DNA of 64,000 nt from Vicia villosa (GCF_029867415.1 NC_081183.1:140081951-140145950), one strand, 5' to 3'; counted from the first letter of the stretch, positions 22,966 through 34,359 are shown. The notes: generated by a model not told the origin, from the letters alone. A program made the numbers and translations.

Positions 22966-23995
22966 AAAGAAAGTCTAAGATATGTATAACAATACAAACA
23001 AGGCACAAGAAGCGCAAAGAAGACATCAATAAAGACAAACAACAACCCAACAACAAAAAGGAAAAACTAGCCAAACGAACTAGAGAATAGGGCAGGCCCA
23101 AGGACCAAGCCACCAAGGCTAGGGTTTTAGGCCTCAAAAGTTTAGGTTTAAAAAAGGACTTAAATTTTATTTATTTAGTTATAAAATATATAATGACACA
23201 TTAGTCACATATATAATTGTAGTTGAGTTGGTAAATTTAGACCTCTTTACCTTTTGGTATTGGGTTCAACTCTAAGCAACCACAAAATTATTATTCAAAA
23301 ATACATTTTACAGGCCTAATTTTAAAATTTTCTTTAGGCCTCTAAACGGGTAGGGCCGGCTTTACCAGAGATGGATCAACCAAAATAGAGGAAGCCACCA
23401 AAACAGACCATTGCCAAGATAAATCCGAAATCATTGTTAAATTTCCGAATTTTTTAAAAAATTGGTAGTTCATATTCAAAAGTGTTTAGTTTATCAGATT
23501 TTTTGAAAAGTGTGGTAATTTATTGGATTTTTCAAAAAGTGTTGTAATTTATTGATTTTTTCGAAAAAAAAATCTCGAAAAGTGTTAAAAAAATCCGAAC
23601 TGTCAAGATAAATCTCGATTCTTTGGTAAAGTTTTGGATTTTTAAAAAAATGGTAATTCATATTTAAAAATAAATAAATTAATACTATCAAATTTTTTGA
23701 ACGTATTGTAATTTATCGGATTTTTTGAAAAGTGTGATAGATTACCGAATTTTTCAAAAATATTGTAATTTACTGATTTTTTCAAAAAATTCAATAATCT
23801 TTAAAAAATTTATGTCTCTCGATTATGAACAACTAACAATTTTAACAAATTTAAAATCCCACAAAACTTTTTTAAAAATCCAATATTAAATAAAATATAG
23901 ACAAGGTCATCAAAGTCTAAGTCTAAGCATCATTAGATTTTTCAAAGAAAAAACAAACTACTCACTGCATTTTAAATTAAATATATGAAAATAAT
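22725..23995. other. Non-coding AT-rich spacer with repeat relics
   Basis: Contains the (TA)n tract at 22899-22962, an element-like pair of phrases (GGCAGGCCC...TAGGCCTCAAAAG near 23092-23140 and TTTAGGCCTCTAAACGGGTAGGG near 23332), and a 23440-23790 stretch of imperfect AT-rich repeats with TTTTTTGAAAAGTGT modules. No coding sequence recognised. Confidence 0.5.
22899..22962. repeat. (TA)32 microsatellite
   Basis: 64 bp of uninterrupted TA dinucleotides. The poly-Tyr/Ile open frames over it are artefacts. Confidence 0.97.
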
Positions 23996-24014
23996 CACTA
24001 CAACGCGGAAGGGC

Positions 24015-24450
24015 TTTAAAAGCGCTTTTTTAGGGCTTTAAGAGCGCTTAAAAGCGCTACCAAAGCCAGCGCTGCCGTAGGTAACGACAGCGCTTTTGAA
24101 ACTCAAAAAGCGCTCTCGTCGCCCCCCTATAGCAGCGCTTTTTTCAGAAAAGCGCTTTCGTATCCCCCCTATAGCAGCGCTTTTTCCAGAAAATCGCTCT
24201 CGTAGCCCCCCTATAATAGTGCTTTTTCCAAAAAAGCGCTCTCGTAGCCCCCCCTATAGCAGCTCTTTTATCCAGAAAAGCGCTCTCGTAGCCCCCCTAT
24301 AGCAGCGCTTTTTCCAGAAGCGCTTTCGTAGGTTGCGCTTTTTTTTTATCTTTTATGCTTTTCTTTTTATCTTAGGCAGCGCTTTTAGTTATAAAGCGCT
24401 TTATTAGGTAGCCCTTTAAGAGCCTTTTTTAAAGCGCTGTCGTTGCTAAA
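24015..24450. repeat. Left subterminal AGCGCT repeat array of the CACTA element
   Basis: About a dozen AGCGCTTTT/AAAAGCGCT units, alternating in orientation and spaced by 'cgtagccccccctatagc'-type linkers. The palindromic core AGCGCT lets adjacent units form inverted pairs. The open frame at 24096-24302 is a by-product of the repeat. Confidence 0.9.
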
Positions 24451-26092
24451 CGCAGTATTTTAAAGTGCAACCTATAATTTAAGCCTCCCTTTTCGACCTG
24501 TAATTTATATTTATTTTCAACCTGTAATATTTTCGACCTGTAATATATTTTTAACCTATAATATTTTCAACCTATATTTATTTTCGATCTGTAATATTTA
24601 TTTTCCACATGTCGGAATAATGAGCAAAGCTCTTGAGCCTCTTTCATTTCTTCTTTGAAAGTAGATAACATGACTATAGTTTTTGTTCGAAATCATAAGC
24701 CAAGAAATTGATAGTGCATGAAAAATAGAAGAGAAAGTTATTATCTTGGAATTTTGTATCCTATATTAACTCTCTAAACACATAAAACTAATGAGCTATC
24801 AAGGAGCTTCGCTTATGTTTGTAGTTTACCATTAAACAAAATATTAAAATCAAGTGGTTACAAAAAGTAGGTGCATGTGATCATATTATAACACATCATA
24901 ATGTCAGTATAATGCGTTTCTGTCAAAACGCAAAGTATAAACGGAATGAATCCGGAGCAATAAAACGCAACATATATAATCGCACAATTTCAGACAAATT
25001 CATCATAATACCAGTAATTTGAGAAAGAAATTTACCTCGGATGTTACCGAACTCAAGAAAACGCCAAACGTCGAACTAGGCCGGGAAACGATCAAACTTT
25101 CACTCTACACAAGTTACCCCTATAGCAAATTTACAAAGTTAGTAACCACCAAGACAAAATCGATTGAAACATTCTAAAAGAACCTACATCCTAATAGCCA
25201 CATGAAATTCAGTCCTTCAAATTCTAATTTAAATATATAGAAAAGAAAATGAAAAAAAAAACTCAAATATACCATAGCATGGCTCAAACAATTTCATAAT
25301 ATTCAACTATAGGAAAGTATGACTAAAATATATCATTATATATTCAGTTAGATTTTCTAACTCATGCGTAGTAATTTGTCTTATACTCAATCATCATAAA
25401 TATAGTGAACCATAACCAACTCAAAATGATCATAACCATGATCCCATCAAATAAATAATAAGATTCTTCGCCGGAAGCATAGCTTTTACGGGGAAATAAT
25501 TCCATGATCCCATCAAATAAAGAGATACTTTGAAGCATAGCTTTTTATATAGTATCATACTACTAACTAGCTAACTTCTAGTTAATAACCATAAAGAGAG
25601 TTAGCAGTAATCACATGCACAACTAGCAGTAATAATATATTGTACTAGCAGTAATCATATGCATTATTAACAAAATCTTATGAAAACTAAATCACATATT
25701 TAGTAAGCTTACCATAATTAGTTTCACTTATATAAGAGAGGAGGTAATGTATCATGTATAAGGGAAAATTGAAAATTAAATTGTTAAATTTACAAAAGTG
25801 TATATACATATCAGTGGTAGTAAAAAAATATAACACTTAATTATATACACTTAATATGGTTTTTTCTTCCATTTATAAGTTTTTGTGACAACACATACGA
25901 CTGAAACTAAAACTAAGAGTTTCTAAGGGAAGGAAGGCATTAGAGAGATCCAGAAAGAAAATGAGAAAGATATTTTACATTTCTATGTTGATTTTCAACT
26001 GCTTAAAGATGTTACATACACAAATTCAGTTACTATTAATTTGCTATAATGACTAAGGTCAACGATCAAATAGTGCAATCCAATATAACTAG

Positions 26093-26096
<4 letters not shown>

Positions 26097-26184
<88 letters not shown>
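26097..26184. repeat. (TA)44 microsatellite inside the CACTA element
   Basis: 88 bp of pure TA repeats. Confidence 0.97.
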
Positions 26185-26185
<1 letters not shown>

Positions 26186-26949
26186 CACTTAACACCTAAA
26201 ACTATAAAAGCTGGTTGAAAAAACTTAAAAAGGTGCTTTTAACTAAGAGTACTTATGCCAATTGAGAAGAATATAGATACACATCCTCATAATATAAACT
26301 GTCCCTGTTGTTGCCTCACCATTCTTCTCCACTTATCAAACCTTCTGATGAGTTTGTGTCTCAAACTGCTCAAAACTTGTAACAAGACCTCACTGCTAGA
26401 AAACATTGGAACTAAATACCTAATATGTTTCCAGTACAAAATGCTATTAAACTCTACCAACAAGAACTCACAGCTCGTCCAATAGTTTGATTCTCCTACA
26501 TATTTAGGGCTAACATAAATACTGGCCAGCGATAAGTGTAAAGAAACTCAAATACAAAGTTTTATTTTCTTTTCAACTTGAAACATAGAATGGGATGAAT
26601 AGATTTCAACAAAACCAAAAGAAATGTCATAGGCACGATGAAGAATACCTGGTAAAGAATCAAGGAAACAAGAATGTTGTCAAGTGAATGCAAAACGGAG
26701 TCGTTTGCCGTTTGCGAGGCGGCGGTGAAGGAGAAGACGAAATTCAGAGATGGAATCAACGTAAACTAGTTCCTATGGTGACAGTATAGTCGAAATTCAG
26801 AATCAATTTCGTGGAAGGCAGAGATTTTCGTGATTTCTGAGAAGCTAGGTTTACGTTTGGGGAAGAAGAAGAAGTTGGTATATCGTGATTTCTGAAAAAC
26901 TTAATAACCTACGAATGTTTTGTTTTAAAAAATTTAATTTTAAATACCC

Positions 26950-27235
26950 TATGAGAGCGCTTTGGTAACCACCCATATACCAGCGCTTCTTAGATAAAAA
27001 GCGCTTTGGTAACCTACACCTTTACCAGCGCTTCTAAAAGGGCTTTGGTAACCAGCCTATAGTAGCGCTTTTACAAAGCGCTTTGGTAACCAGCCCTATA
27101 CCAGCATTTTTTAAAAGCGCTCTCGTACCCCCCCCCTTTACCAGCGCTTTTTTTCACCTGTTTATAGTTTTGTTTTTAGCGCAACCCTATAGTAGCGCTT
27201 TTCATAAAAGCGCTTTCGTAGATGCGCTGCTAAAA
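26950..27235. repeat. Right subterminal AGCGCT repeat array of the CACTA element
   Basis: Units of AGCGCTTTGGTAACC and CCAGCGCTTCT in alternating orientation, related to but diverged from the left array. Confidence 0.88.
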
Positions 27236-27369
27236 GACAAAATTGGTGTAGTGAATGTAGTATAGTTTCAAAAATAGGAAAATTGTTGAAAAAGAAGCAA
27301 GCTATTGTTGTTTTACTCACCGATGTATACTACTTTCTCCTATATTATAAGCAAAATTCATTGAATAAT

Positions 27370-27405
27370 TAATATATCTGGTCTATATATAGACCAGATA
27401 TATTA
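27370..27405. repeat. Perfect 36-bp palindrome
   Basis: TAATATATCTGGTCTATA followed immediately by its reverse complement, with no spacer. The preceding 27325-27360 stretch resembles the terminal 'ctcctatattataagcaaa' signature of some plant MITEs, so this may be a collapsed miniature element. Confidence 0.9.
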
Positions 27406-28160
27406 CGATGTATGGTGGTTTGGGCTTGCTCACGGCAGCGAGAAGCCAGGTACGGTGGTATTTATGTTGGTTTAGAGGACTTACTCACATGAGGTGTAAA
27501 TAAACGGTTCGACCGTAGGTTTAACCGGTTGAACCAATTGAACCTTAAACAGGAAGTTTCACCAGTTCGATCTCTGATCTAGTTTTTAAATCATTGCCTG
27601 TAAGAGTAGAGGTATATAAAGGTTTTAGTAGATATATTACGATGTATGGTGGTTAGGGCTTACTCACGACAGTGATAACCAATGTACAATGGTACTTAGG
27701 TTGGTTTAGAGTACTTGCTCACATGAGGTGAGAGGCTCTGTCTATAAGTGTGATTCTTTCGAGATAAATCTGAATTAACACGTTAAAAAATGATATACTA
27801 TTAATCTTTAAAAAAATCCATAATATTCAACTATGTTCTAAAATATATATGAAATTTAGTTTCATATTATTAGTTTAATAAATAAACGGTTCGACCGTAG
27901 GTTTAACCGGTTGAATCAATTGAACCAATTGAACCTTAAACCGGAAGTTTCATTGATTCGATCTTCGATCCGGTTTTTAAAACATTGCATGTAAGAGTAG
28001 AGGTATATATAGGTTTTAGTAGATATATTACGATGTATGGTGGTTAGGGCTTGCTCGCGACGGCGAGAAGCCATGTACGGTGGTATTTATGGTGATTTAG
28101 AGGACTTGCTCACATGAGGTGAAAGGCTCTGTCTATAAGTGTGATTCTTTCGAGACCTTA
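27398..28160. repeat. Three interspersed copies of a 130-bp unit with a second unit between
   Basis: Unit 1 (GATATATTACGATGTATGGTGG to the CTCACATGAGGTG phrase) occurs at about 27398, 27631 and 28022. Unit 2 (AAACGGTTCGACCGTAGG through the 'gtaagagtagaggtatata' phrase) occurs at about 27502 and 27886, each time leading into a copy of unit 1. The arrangement implies local duplication of a composite unit. No coding content. Confidence 0.8.
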
Positions 28161-28460
28161 AAACACTAGTGGCATGTGTCAGAAACATGTTGAGTTGTTA
28201 AAATTATAGGAGTTTAAGAGGTCTCTTGTGGTTTTAACTCCCTTATAAAAGCTTTTTCCTTTCATTTCATTTGTTGTATTTTGCTCCAACGACTTCTGCA
28301 AGCTCATTTGAACTGCACAACTCTTCTTCACCCCCAATTATTTGTTCAAAAACCTTTTTCCAGGTATGCATTTCCTCTTTTCTTTCTTTATACTGTAGTG
28401 AGTAGGGTTTGTGAAGAAATGTTTGAAATAGGGTTTAGATTAGCGTATGGCCGTAGGTTT

Positions 28461-29500
28461 TGAGGGTAATAGTCGCTTCTTTTGATGATTGCAATGGTGG
28501 TGGTGATTTCTTTTTGTCCTATTGTTTTCCCAAGAATAAAAAGACAACGACCATCCTTTTCTTCGTGTCTAAGGATGTCGAAGATATTAGACATTATTAT
28601 AGTTCTAACAAACAGATCCTCCATTTTTTATCAGAAGAAGATGTTTCCTCTTTAAAAGATGAAAACATTGTTATTCTAGAGGCTTGTTCCCCGTCAGATA
28701 AAATGACCACACACGTCTTCTGTAATCCTATTTCTCCTTACTTTTACTTCTACCTCCCTTTTATTAAGGACATGGGGATACTTTTCCCTTTTTCCCGTTT
28801 TTCCAAGGAGGTTTTCAGGGTTCTCAACACCACGCCCTCCCAACTATTCCCTAATAGATAGGGTTTTATCAGGCCCTTTGAGATGGTCTATGAGGACCTC
28901 GATGTCACTCCTATTCTAGGGTATTTGTTTCTATTTTTATACCACCACACTAATAAAGGTTAGAAGAGTGTCCTTAGGTGGTCTGCCAGGGAAGGCCCTT
29001 TTCACTTCCCACTTCAATCACTACAAATATTAGAAGGAAAATTTCACCATCCTGAGGGAGTGAGAAGATTATCTTGGAGTGTTAGGGGCTGATGAAGCCC
29101 CCCTCTTCCCCTATCCTAAATGAGCACTTAAGTGGCAATCACGAAATATGATAAGGAGCTCTTTATATACTCCCAGGGATGCGAGGATTGTTTACCGCAT
29201 ATTAAAGTTCGAAGTTAAAGACTCATGTATAGTAATTAAATTGTGGTTGGAATGCGGAAAATACCTTGCTGCTAGTTTAGATAAATTTTAGATATTTGTA
29301 TTCCTAAGGAATATTTTTTAGATAGTATTTGTGACATTTGTGCATTGTTTTGTAGATATGATGGTGAAGATTATTGCTGAGGAGAAGAGACAAAAATGGG
29401 AGAGAATCCAAGTTGTTTGTTCGGACACTAATAACCCCTAGAGTCACCTAGAGGGCTTTACCTTCGAAGGGAAGGGAGAAAGAGGAAAGCCAAGGATCCG
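28461..29500 (+). pseudogene. Degenerate transposon-related coding relic
   Basis: A + strand frame can be followed with stops from the ATG at 28460: a Ser/Asp-rich start, then 'LPFIKDMGILFPFSRFSKEVFRVLNTTPSQLFPN', a stop, 'GFIRPFEMVYEDLDVTPILGYLFLFLYH', a stop, and 'WSAREGPFHFPLQ'. The order (small Pro-rich start, helix with LxxxPSQLxPN, FE-rich helix, a W...GPF box) resembles the plant 'putative gypsy-type transposon' N-terminal domain common in legume and cereal repeats. That match is from memory of the pattern only. At least three stops make it non-functional. Confidence 0.4.
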
Positions 29501-29833
29501 ATTCTAAACTTGCCTAGTTTTATTTTGTATGGTTGTGAGTTATGGAAGTTACCCATTTACCAATGAATAAACTTGTCTTTAAATTGATTAATTGGAACCT
29601 TGAATAAAGTCATTTAGTGCATTTTTACTCAGTTTTGTACCTTTTCTCATACACATATAAATTGGTTTTTCATTCCTATTTCTTCAATAATTGTAGCACT
29701 TGATGAGAAAACTCTCATTCAAGAGAGCAAGAAAGATCAAATATTTTTCAATTAGAAAAAACTTTGCAAACAGAACTTCATCTCTTTCAAATTATCATTA
29801 TCATTATTTTCACGGAGAACCATTACATTGATT
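29501..29833. other. AT-rich flank left of the Tork element
   Basis: No gene seen. Contains an AATAAA near 29564 that could be the polyadenylation signal of the preceding relic. Confidence 0.4.
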
Positions 29834-29838
29834 GTTAT
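29834..29838. repeat. Target-site duplication of the Tork element, left copy
   Basis: GTTAT, matching 34851-34855. Confidence 0.92.
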
Positions 29839-30329
29839 TGTTGTGAAAAACGATACCAATAACAAAGTATAATAGGGAATTAGGGAAGAGAATAAGAACA
29901 CAAGAATTGGTTATAACTGCTATTCTTTCACTTTCTCTTAAAACAAGATTACAAGTTTACAAGAATAACAAATAACCTCTCTCACCCTAAATTAGGATTT
30001 GCAGCTTAGCAATGATGAGAGACTAGTATGCTATTTATAATAAAACCTAACATACTAACTAATGGGCTTTTTCAGCAAGGCCCATTACACAAGCCAACTT
30101 AATAAACAAGCTAACTTAACAAATTAGGGTTTAAACACTAAAACCTAATTTAACATGCTAACAACCCTAGCATCTTCGACATCTGCATGCTAGACCCATC
30201 TTCGACTACAGCATGCACACTTCGACACCAGCATGTGAACAATCCTTCGACTCCATGCTTAACTCTGTCGAACTGTCGAACCAAGAAGCTACCCTTCCAC
30301 AATACTAGAGTTCGATCCAATATCTCACA
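29839..30329 (-). mobile_element. 3' LTR of the Tork element
   Basis: Minus-strand TGTGAGATATTGG...TTTTTCACAACA, 491 bp. The coding frame ends 43 bp away at 30372. Confidence 0.93.
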
Positions 30330-30371
30330 AATCTCCACCTTGGACCTAACTCTACAACGTCAAGTAACAAA

Positions 30372-33300
30372 CTAGCTTTCTTCATGCAGCTTTATCAACT
30401 GCATATAGTGGAAAAACTTGCAACTCGGCAATGTCTTGGTGATCATATCAGCAGCATTGTCTTCAGTCGAAACCTTCAGCACTTGGACTTCTCCACACTC
30501 GATTACTCCTCTGACGAAATGTAGCCTCACATCAATGTGCTTAGTTCGCTCATGATAGGCTGAATTCTTCGACAGGTGTATTGCACTTTGACTATCACAT
30601 TTAACAGTGATACCTCGACCTTGAAGTTTCAGCTCCTTCGCAAAACCTTCAAGCCACAATGCTTCTTTCACAGCTTCAGTTAGGGCAATATACTCCGCTT
30701 CAGTGGTTGATAGAGCAACAACCTTCTGAAGTGTTGCTTTCCAACTAATTGCAGTGCCAAACATAGTGAAAACATATCCAGAAATAGATTTTCTGGAATC
30801 CATACAACCTGCATAATCAGAGTCGACATATCCTTCTATTATTGCTTTACTATCTTCACCCAAGGCTCCACCATAAATTAGGACTCTATTCAGAGACCCA
30901 TTTATGTACCTTAAAATCCACTTCAATGCTTGCCAGTGAGCCTTTCCAGGATTCGCCATGTACCTGCTTACAAGACTTACTGCGTATGCTATGTCGGGTC
31001 TAGTACAGACCATAGCATACATCAAAGAACCAACTATATTAGCATATGGGATGCTATTCATATAGGCTCTTTCGACATCAGTACTGGGACACTGATCAAT
31101 ACTCAGCTTGAATTGAGGGTTTGTTGGAGTCACAACTGGCTTCGAATTCGACATACCAAACTTTTCAAGAATCTTCCGTAGATATGCCTCTTGAGATAGG
31201 CATAACTTCGACTTTTTTCTATCTCTTCGAATGTCAATTCCAAGAATCCTGGAAGCAGCTCCCAAATCCTTCATATCGAACTCCTTATTGAGTTCAGCCT
31301 TCACCCTCATCACATCTTCGACACTGTTGCTTGCTATGAGAATATCATCCACATAAAGCAACAAAATAACAAATGAATTACCAGGTCGAAATCTGAAGTA
31401 AACGCAGTGGTCGAACTGACTTCTAATGAAACTTATGCGTGCCATGAACTTGTCGAATCTCCTATTCCACTGTCGAGGAGATTGTTTCAGCCCATACAAA
31501 GATCTCTTTAACTTGCACACATAATCTTCCTTCCCCTTTTCGACATACCCTTCAGGTTGCCTCATCAGGATCGTTTCATCTAGATCACCATATAAGAACG
31601 CAGTCTTCACATCCATCTGTTCCAGTTCAAGATCGAACTGTGCCACCATGGCAAGCAACATTCGGATGGACCTATGCTTCACAACAGGAGAAAACACATC
31701 ATTGAAGTCGACACCTTCTTTCTGAGTGAAACCCCTTGCAACTAACCTTGCCTTGTATCTTTTCGACGTCACTCCTTCAATTCCTTCCTTAACTTTGAAG
31801 ATCCATTTACAGCTGACTAACCTTGCCCCAACAGGTTTCTTGATCAGTTCCCAAGTATGATTATCATGAAGAGATTTCATCTCATCATCCATGGCCTTCA
31901 GCCATTCAGTCTTATTTCGACTCCTCATAACTTCCTTATAGTCTCTAGGTTCTTCGTCTAGAACCTCACTTGCAGAGATTAAGGCATAAGCTATAAGATC
32001 TGCATACCCAAGTCTCTGAGGTGGTTTGATGACTCTTCTCGACCTATCTCTCGACAATAGGTAGTCATCGTCAGTTTCCTCAACTTCAGCATCTTCTGCT
32101 TCTTCTTCGACTTCATCTGGGATATGCAATTCAGCATCAACATGCTCCACCTCAACAGGAATCTCTACCTGTTCCAGCTCTTCGTCAGATGTTTCTGTAC
32201 TTCGACCAACATCATCAGTTTTCTTAAAAGCCATTTCAGCTTCATTGAAAACTACATCTCGACTGGTGATACACCTCCTGTGACCTGGCTCTAGGCACCA
32301 TAGCCTATAAGCTTTGACTCCTTCAGGGTATCCCATGAACATGCATTTCAGAGCTCTAGGTTCGACCTTGTCTTGCCTAATGTGAGCATAGGCTACGCAG
32401 CCAAATACTCTCAGTTTGTCGAGATCTGGTGGATGTCCCGACCAAACTTCTTCAGGTGTCTTCATATCTAACGCTGTCGAAGGACATCTGTTTATCAGAT
32501 ATGTTGCTGTCGAAACAGCCTCAGCCCAGAACACCTTCTTTAACCCCGCACTAGTCAACATGCATCTGACTCTCTCCAAAATAGTTCGATTAAATCTTTC
32601 AGCCAAACCATTTTGCTGTGGAGTACCTGCAGTAGTTCTGTGCCTTGCAATACCAAAGGCAGCACAAAAACTGTCGAATGCCTCATTGCAAAATTCAAGG
32701 CCATTGTCGGTTCTCAACCTCTTGACCTTCCTGCCAGTCTGATTTTCAACCAGAGTCTTCCAACTTTTGAAATTCTCAAAAGTTTCATCCTTAGTCTTCT
32801 GGATGAATACCCATAATTTTCTGGAATAATCATCTACTATGGATAGAAAATACCTTGCTCCTGAATGTGATGCACACCTTGCAGGCCCCCAAAGATCAGC
32901 ATGGATGTAATCAAGGGATCTATGTGTTCTTTGTTTGCCTTTGTTGAACTTCACTCTGCAAGATTTTCCAAGTACACAGGGTTCACAAAACTTCAGCTTT
33001 TCGACTTTGTCTCCACCAAGAAGATTTTGTTTCCCTAATTCGACCAGACCCCTTTCACTGACATGGCCCAATCTCATGTGCCAGATTTCTGTCTTCGACA
33101 ACGGTTTCGTGGATACAACATTTGTCGAACCACTTACAACTTCAGCCTCAAGGGTATACAAGCCTTGTTTCTTCACGCCTCTCAAGACTTCCTTCGACCC
33201 CTTCATGACTCTTAGGATACTTTTCTCTCCTTGGAAAACATATCCTTTCTTGTCGAATTCACCAAGAGAAAGCAAATTTCTCTTCAAATCAGGAACATAC

Positions 33301-34334
33301 CTGACTTCAGTCAACAACCTTATTGACTCATCATGGAGCTTGAATCTCACAGATCCAACACCTGCAATCTTGCAAGCCTTGTTGTTTCCCAGCAATACTG
33401 ATCCACCATCTTGATCACATAATTCCTCGAACAAGTCTTTGTTTGGAGTCATGTGCCAAGTGCAACCTGAATCCATAATCCACTCCTTCTTAGAGTCACT
33501 GCTTGAAACCACAAGAACATCAGATGATTCGAAATCATCTTGAACAATGGCAGCGTTGCCATTATCCTTACCTCCATGATATTTCAGGCGTTCAGGGCAC
33601 ACCTTTCTTGTGTGACCCTCCTTCTTACAATGGTAGCATCGAATGCCAGATGCTTCGCCACCGTAAGACTTCGACTGGCTTTTGCCTTTCTTCTTGTCAA
33701 ACTTACCATCCTTTCGTAAGAGTTTTCCTTTAACGGCCAAACCTTCGCCAACAATCGAAGGTTTATGCTCCTTTCGTTCATTCAAGTCCTTAGAGTACAA
33801 GGCTGATTGAACTTCTTCAAACGTCAGGGACTCCCTTCCATACAAGAGAGTTTCTTTGAAGTGAGCATGTGATCGAGGCAAAGAACACAATAGTAGCAGC
33901 GCTTGATCTTCATCATCGATCTTCACATCAATATTTTCAAGATCAAGAATCAGCTTGTTGAACATATCCAACTGCTCAGCCAATACTTTGTCTTCAATCA
34001 TCTTGAATGAATACAAAGCTTGCTTCAGGTAGAGTCGATTTACCAGCGATTTGGTCATATACAAACTTTCAAGTTTCACCCATAACCCTGATGCCGTCGT
34101 CTCCTTTGATACCTGCCGGAGAACCTTATCACCAAGGCTCAACAGAATTGCGCTGTGTGCTTTCTCGATCATAGTTGTCTTCTCCGCTGCCGTTAATGCA
34201 GCATTCATGGCTGTCTCTCCCTTCAACGCTTCCAAACAACCCTGCTGAACCAGTAGGGCTTTCATCTTCAAGCGCCACAGACCGAAATCATTCACTCCAG
34301 TGAACTTTTCAATCTCATACTTTGTTGAACGCAT
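30372..34334 (-). CDS. Gag-Pol polyprotein of Tork/Tnt1-like element, 1320 aa
   Basis: The single frame is read from the first ATG (34334); the frame extends five codons upstream to a GTG. Domains in order: Gag with UBN2-like core (residues 5-195); CCHC knuckle CYHCKKEGHTRKVC (233-246); protease DSGCTWHM with catalytic Asp at about 288; GAG-pre-integrase (WHMRLGHVSERGL, about 418); integrase with Asp480, Asp543 and Glu579 (D,D-35-E intact); RT (TAFLYGDLDETI, SLYGLKQSPRQW, LLYVDDILIA); RNase H (GYVDSDYAGCMD, ALSTTEAEYIALTEA, KHIDVRLHFVR) to the C-terminus. No stop or frameshift is present. It makes virus-like particles, cDNA and integrates it. This copy could be autonomous (inference). Confidence 0.96.
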   Translation of the reverse strand: MRSTKYEIEKFTGVNDFGLWRLKMKALLVQQGCLEALKGETAMNAALTAAEKTTMIEKAHSAILLSLGDKVLRQVSKETTASGLWVKLESLYMTKSLVNRLYLKQALYSFKMIEDKVLAEQLDMFNKLILDLENIDVKIDDEDQALLLLCSLPRSHAHFKETLLYGRESLTFEEVQSALYSKDLNERKEHKPSIVGEGLAVKGKLLRKDGKFDKKKGKSQSKSYGGEASGIRCYHCKKEGHTRKVCPERLKYHGGKDNGNAAIVQDDFESSDVLVVSSSDSKKEWIMDSGCTWHMTPNKDLFEELCDQDGGSVLLGNNKACKIAGVGSVRFKLHDESIRLLTEVRYVPDLKRNLLSLGEFDKKGYVFQGEKSILRVMKGSKEVLRGVKKQGLYTLEAEVVSGSTNVVSTKPLSKTEIWHMRLGHVSERGLVELGKQNLLGGDKVEKLKFCEPCVLGKSCRVKFNKGKQRTHRSLDYIHADLWGPARCASHSGARYFLSIVDDYSRKLWVFIQKTKDETFENFKSWKTLVENQTGRKVKRLRTDNGLEFCNEAFDSFCAAFGIARHRTTAGTPQQNGLAERFNRTILERVRCMLTSAGLKKVFWAEAVSTATYLINRCPSTALDMKTPEEVWSGHPPDLDKLRVFGCVAYAHIRQDKVEPRALKCMFMGYPEGVKAYRLWCLEPGHRRCITSRDVVFNEAEMAFKKTDDVGRSTETSDEELEQVEIPVEVEHVDAELHIPDEVEEEAEDAEVEETDDDYLLSRDRSRRVIKPPQRLGYADLIAYALISASEVLDEEPRDYKEVMRSRNKTEWLKAMDDEMKSLHDNHTWELIKKPVGARLVSCKWIFKVKEGIEGVTSKRYKARLVARGFTQKEGVDFNDVFSPVVKHRSIRMLLAMVAQFDLELEQMDVKTAFLYGDLDETILMRQPEGYVEKGKEDYVCKLKRSLYGLKQSPRQWNRRFDKFMARISFIRSQFDHCVYFRFRPGNSFVILLLYVDDILIASNSVEDVMRVKAELNKEFDMKDLGAASRILGIDIRRDRKKSKLCLSQEAYLRKILEKFGMSNSKPVVTPTNPQFKLSIDQCPSTDVERAYMNSIPYANIVGSLMYAMVCTRPDIAYAVSLVSRYMANPGKAHWQALKWILRYINGSLNRVLIYGGALGEDSKAIIEGYVDSDYAGCMDSRKSISGYVFTMFGTAISWKATLQKVVALSTTEAEYIALTEAVKEALWLEGFAKELKLQGRGITVKCDSQSAIHLSKNSAYHERTKHIDVRLHFVRGVIECGEVQVLKVSTEDNAADMITKTLPSCKFFHYMQLIKLHEES

Positions 34335-34341
34335 CTTCTCC

Positions 34342-34356
34342 ACGCTCACCGCACCA
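34342..34356 (-). other. Non-canonical primer binding site of the Tork element
   Basis: Three bases after the 5' LTR the minus strand reads TTGGTGCGGTGAGCG. It starts with the required TGG but does not match the tRNA-iMet complement TGGTATCAGAGC. The same sequence follows the LTR of the 61598 copy (62048-62062). Confidence 0.55.
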
Positions 34357-34359
34357 ATT

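Larger units (their letters stand above)
23996..27253. mobile_element. Non-autonomous CACTA (En/Spm-like) transposon
   Basis: Starts CACTACAAC at 23996 and ends TGTAGTG at 27253, so both termini read CACTACA inward, and is flanked by a 3-bp duplication AAT (23993-23995 and 27254-27256), the CACTA rule. Both subterminal zones carry arrays of AGCGCT-containing repeats (24015-24450 and 26950-27235), the usual transposase-binding architecture. The 2.5-kb middle has no transposase motif. It contains (TA)44, a splice-donor-like context (near 25035 on the minus strand) and short exon-like minus-strand frames (26255-26760) that could be captured host DNA, unidentified. Confidence 0.85.

Noticed and set aside
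22851..23137. Open frames of alternating Ile and Tyr on both strands (also 25995-26195, 35241-35489, 37748-37954)
   Set aside because: They are translations of pure (TA)n microsatellites and carry no protein motif.
24096..24302. 68-aa frame with a repeated RSRSPPI-type pattern
   Set aside because: Produced by the AGCGCT subterminal repeats of the CACTA element.
30930..33733. Several plus-strand open frames up to 159 aa
   Set aside because: Antisense shadows of the intact Tork polyprotein; similar shadows occur in the copy at 62101-63988.
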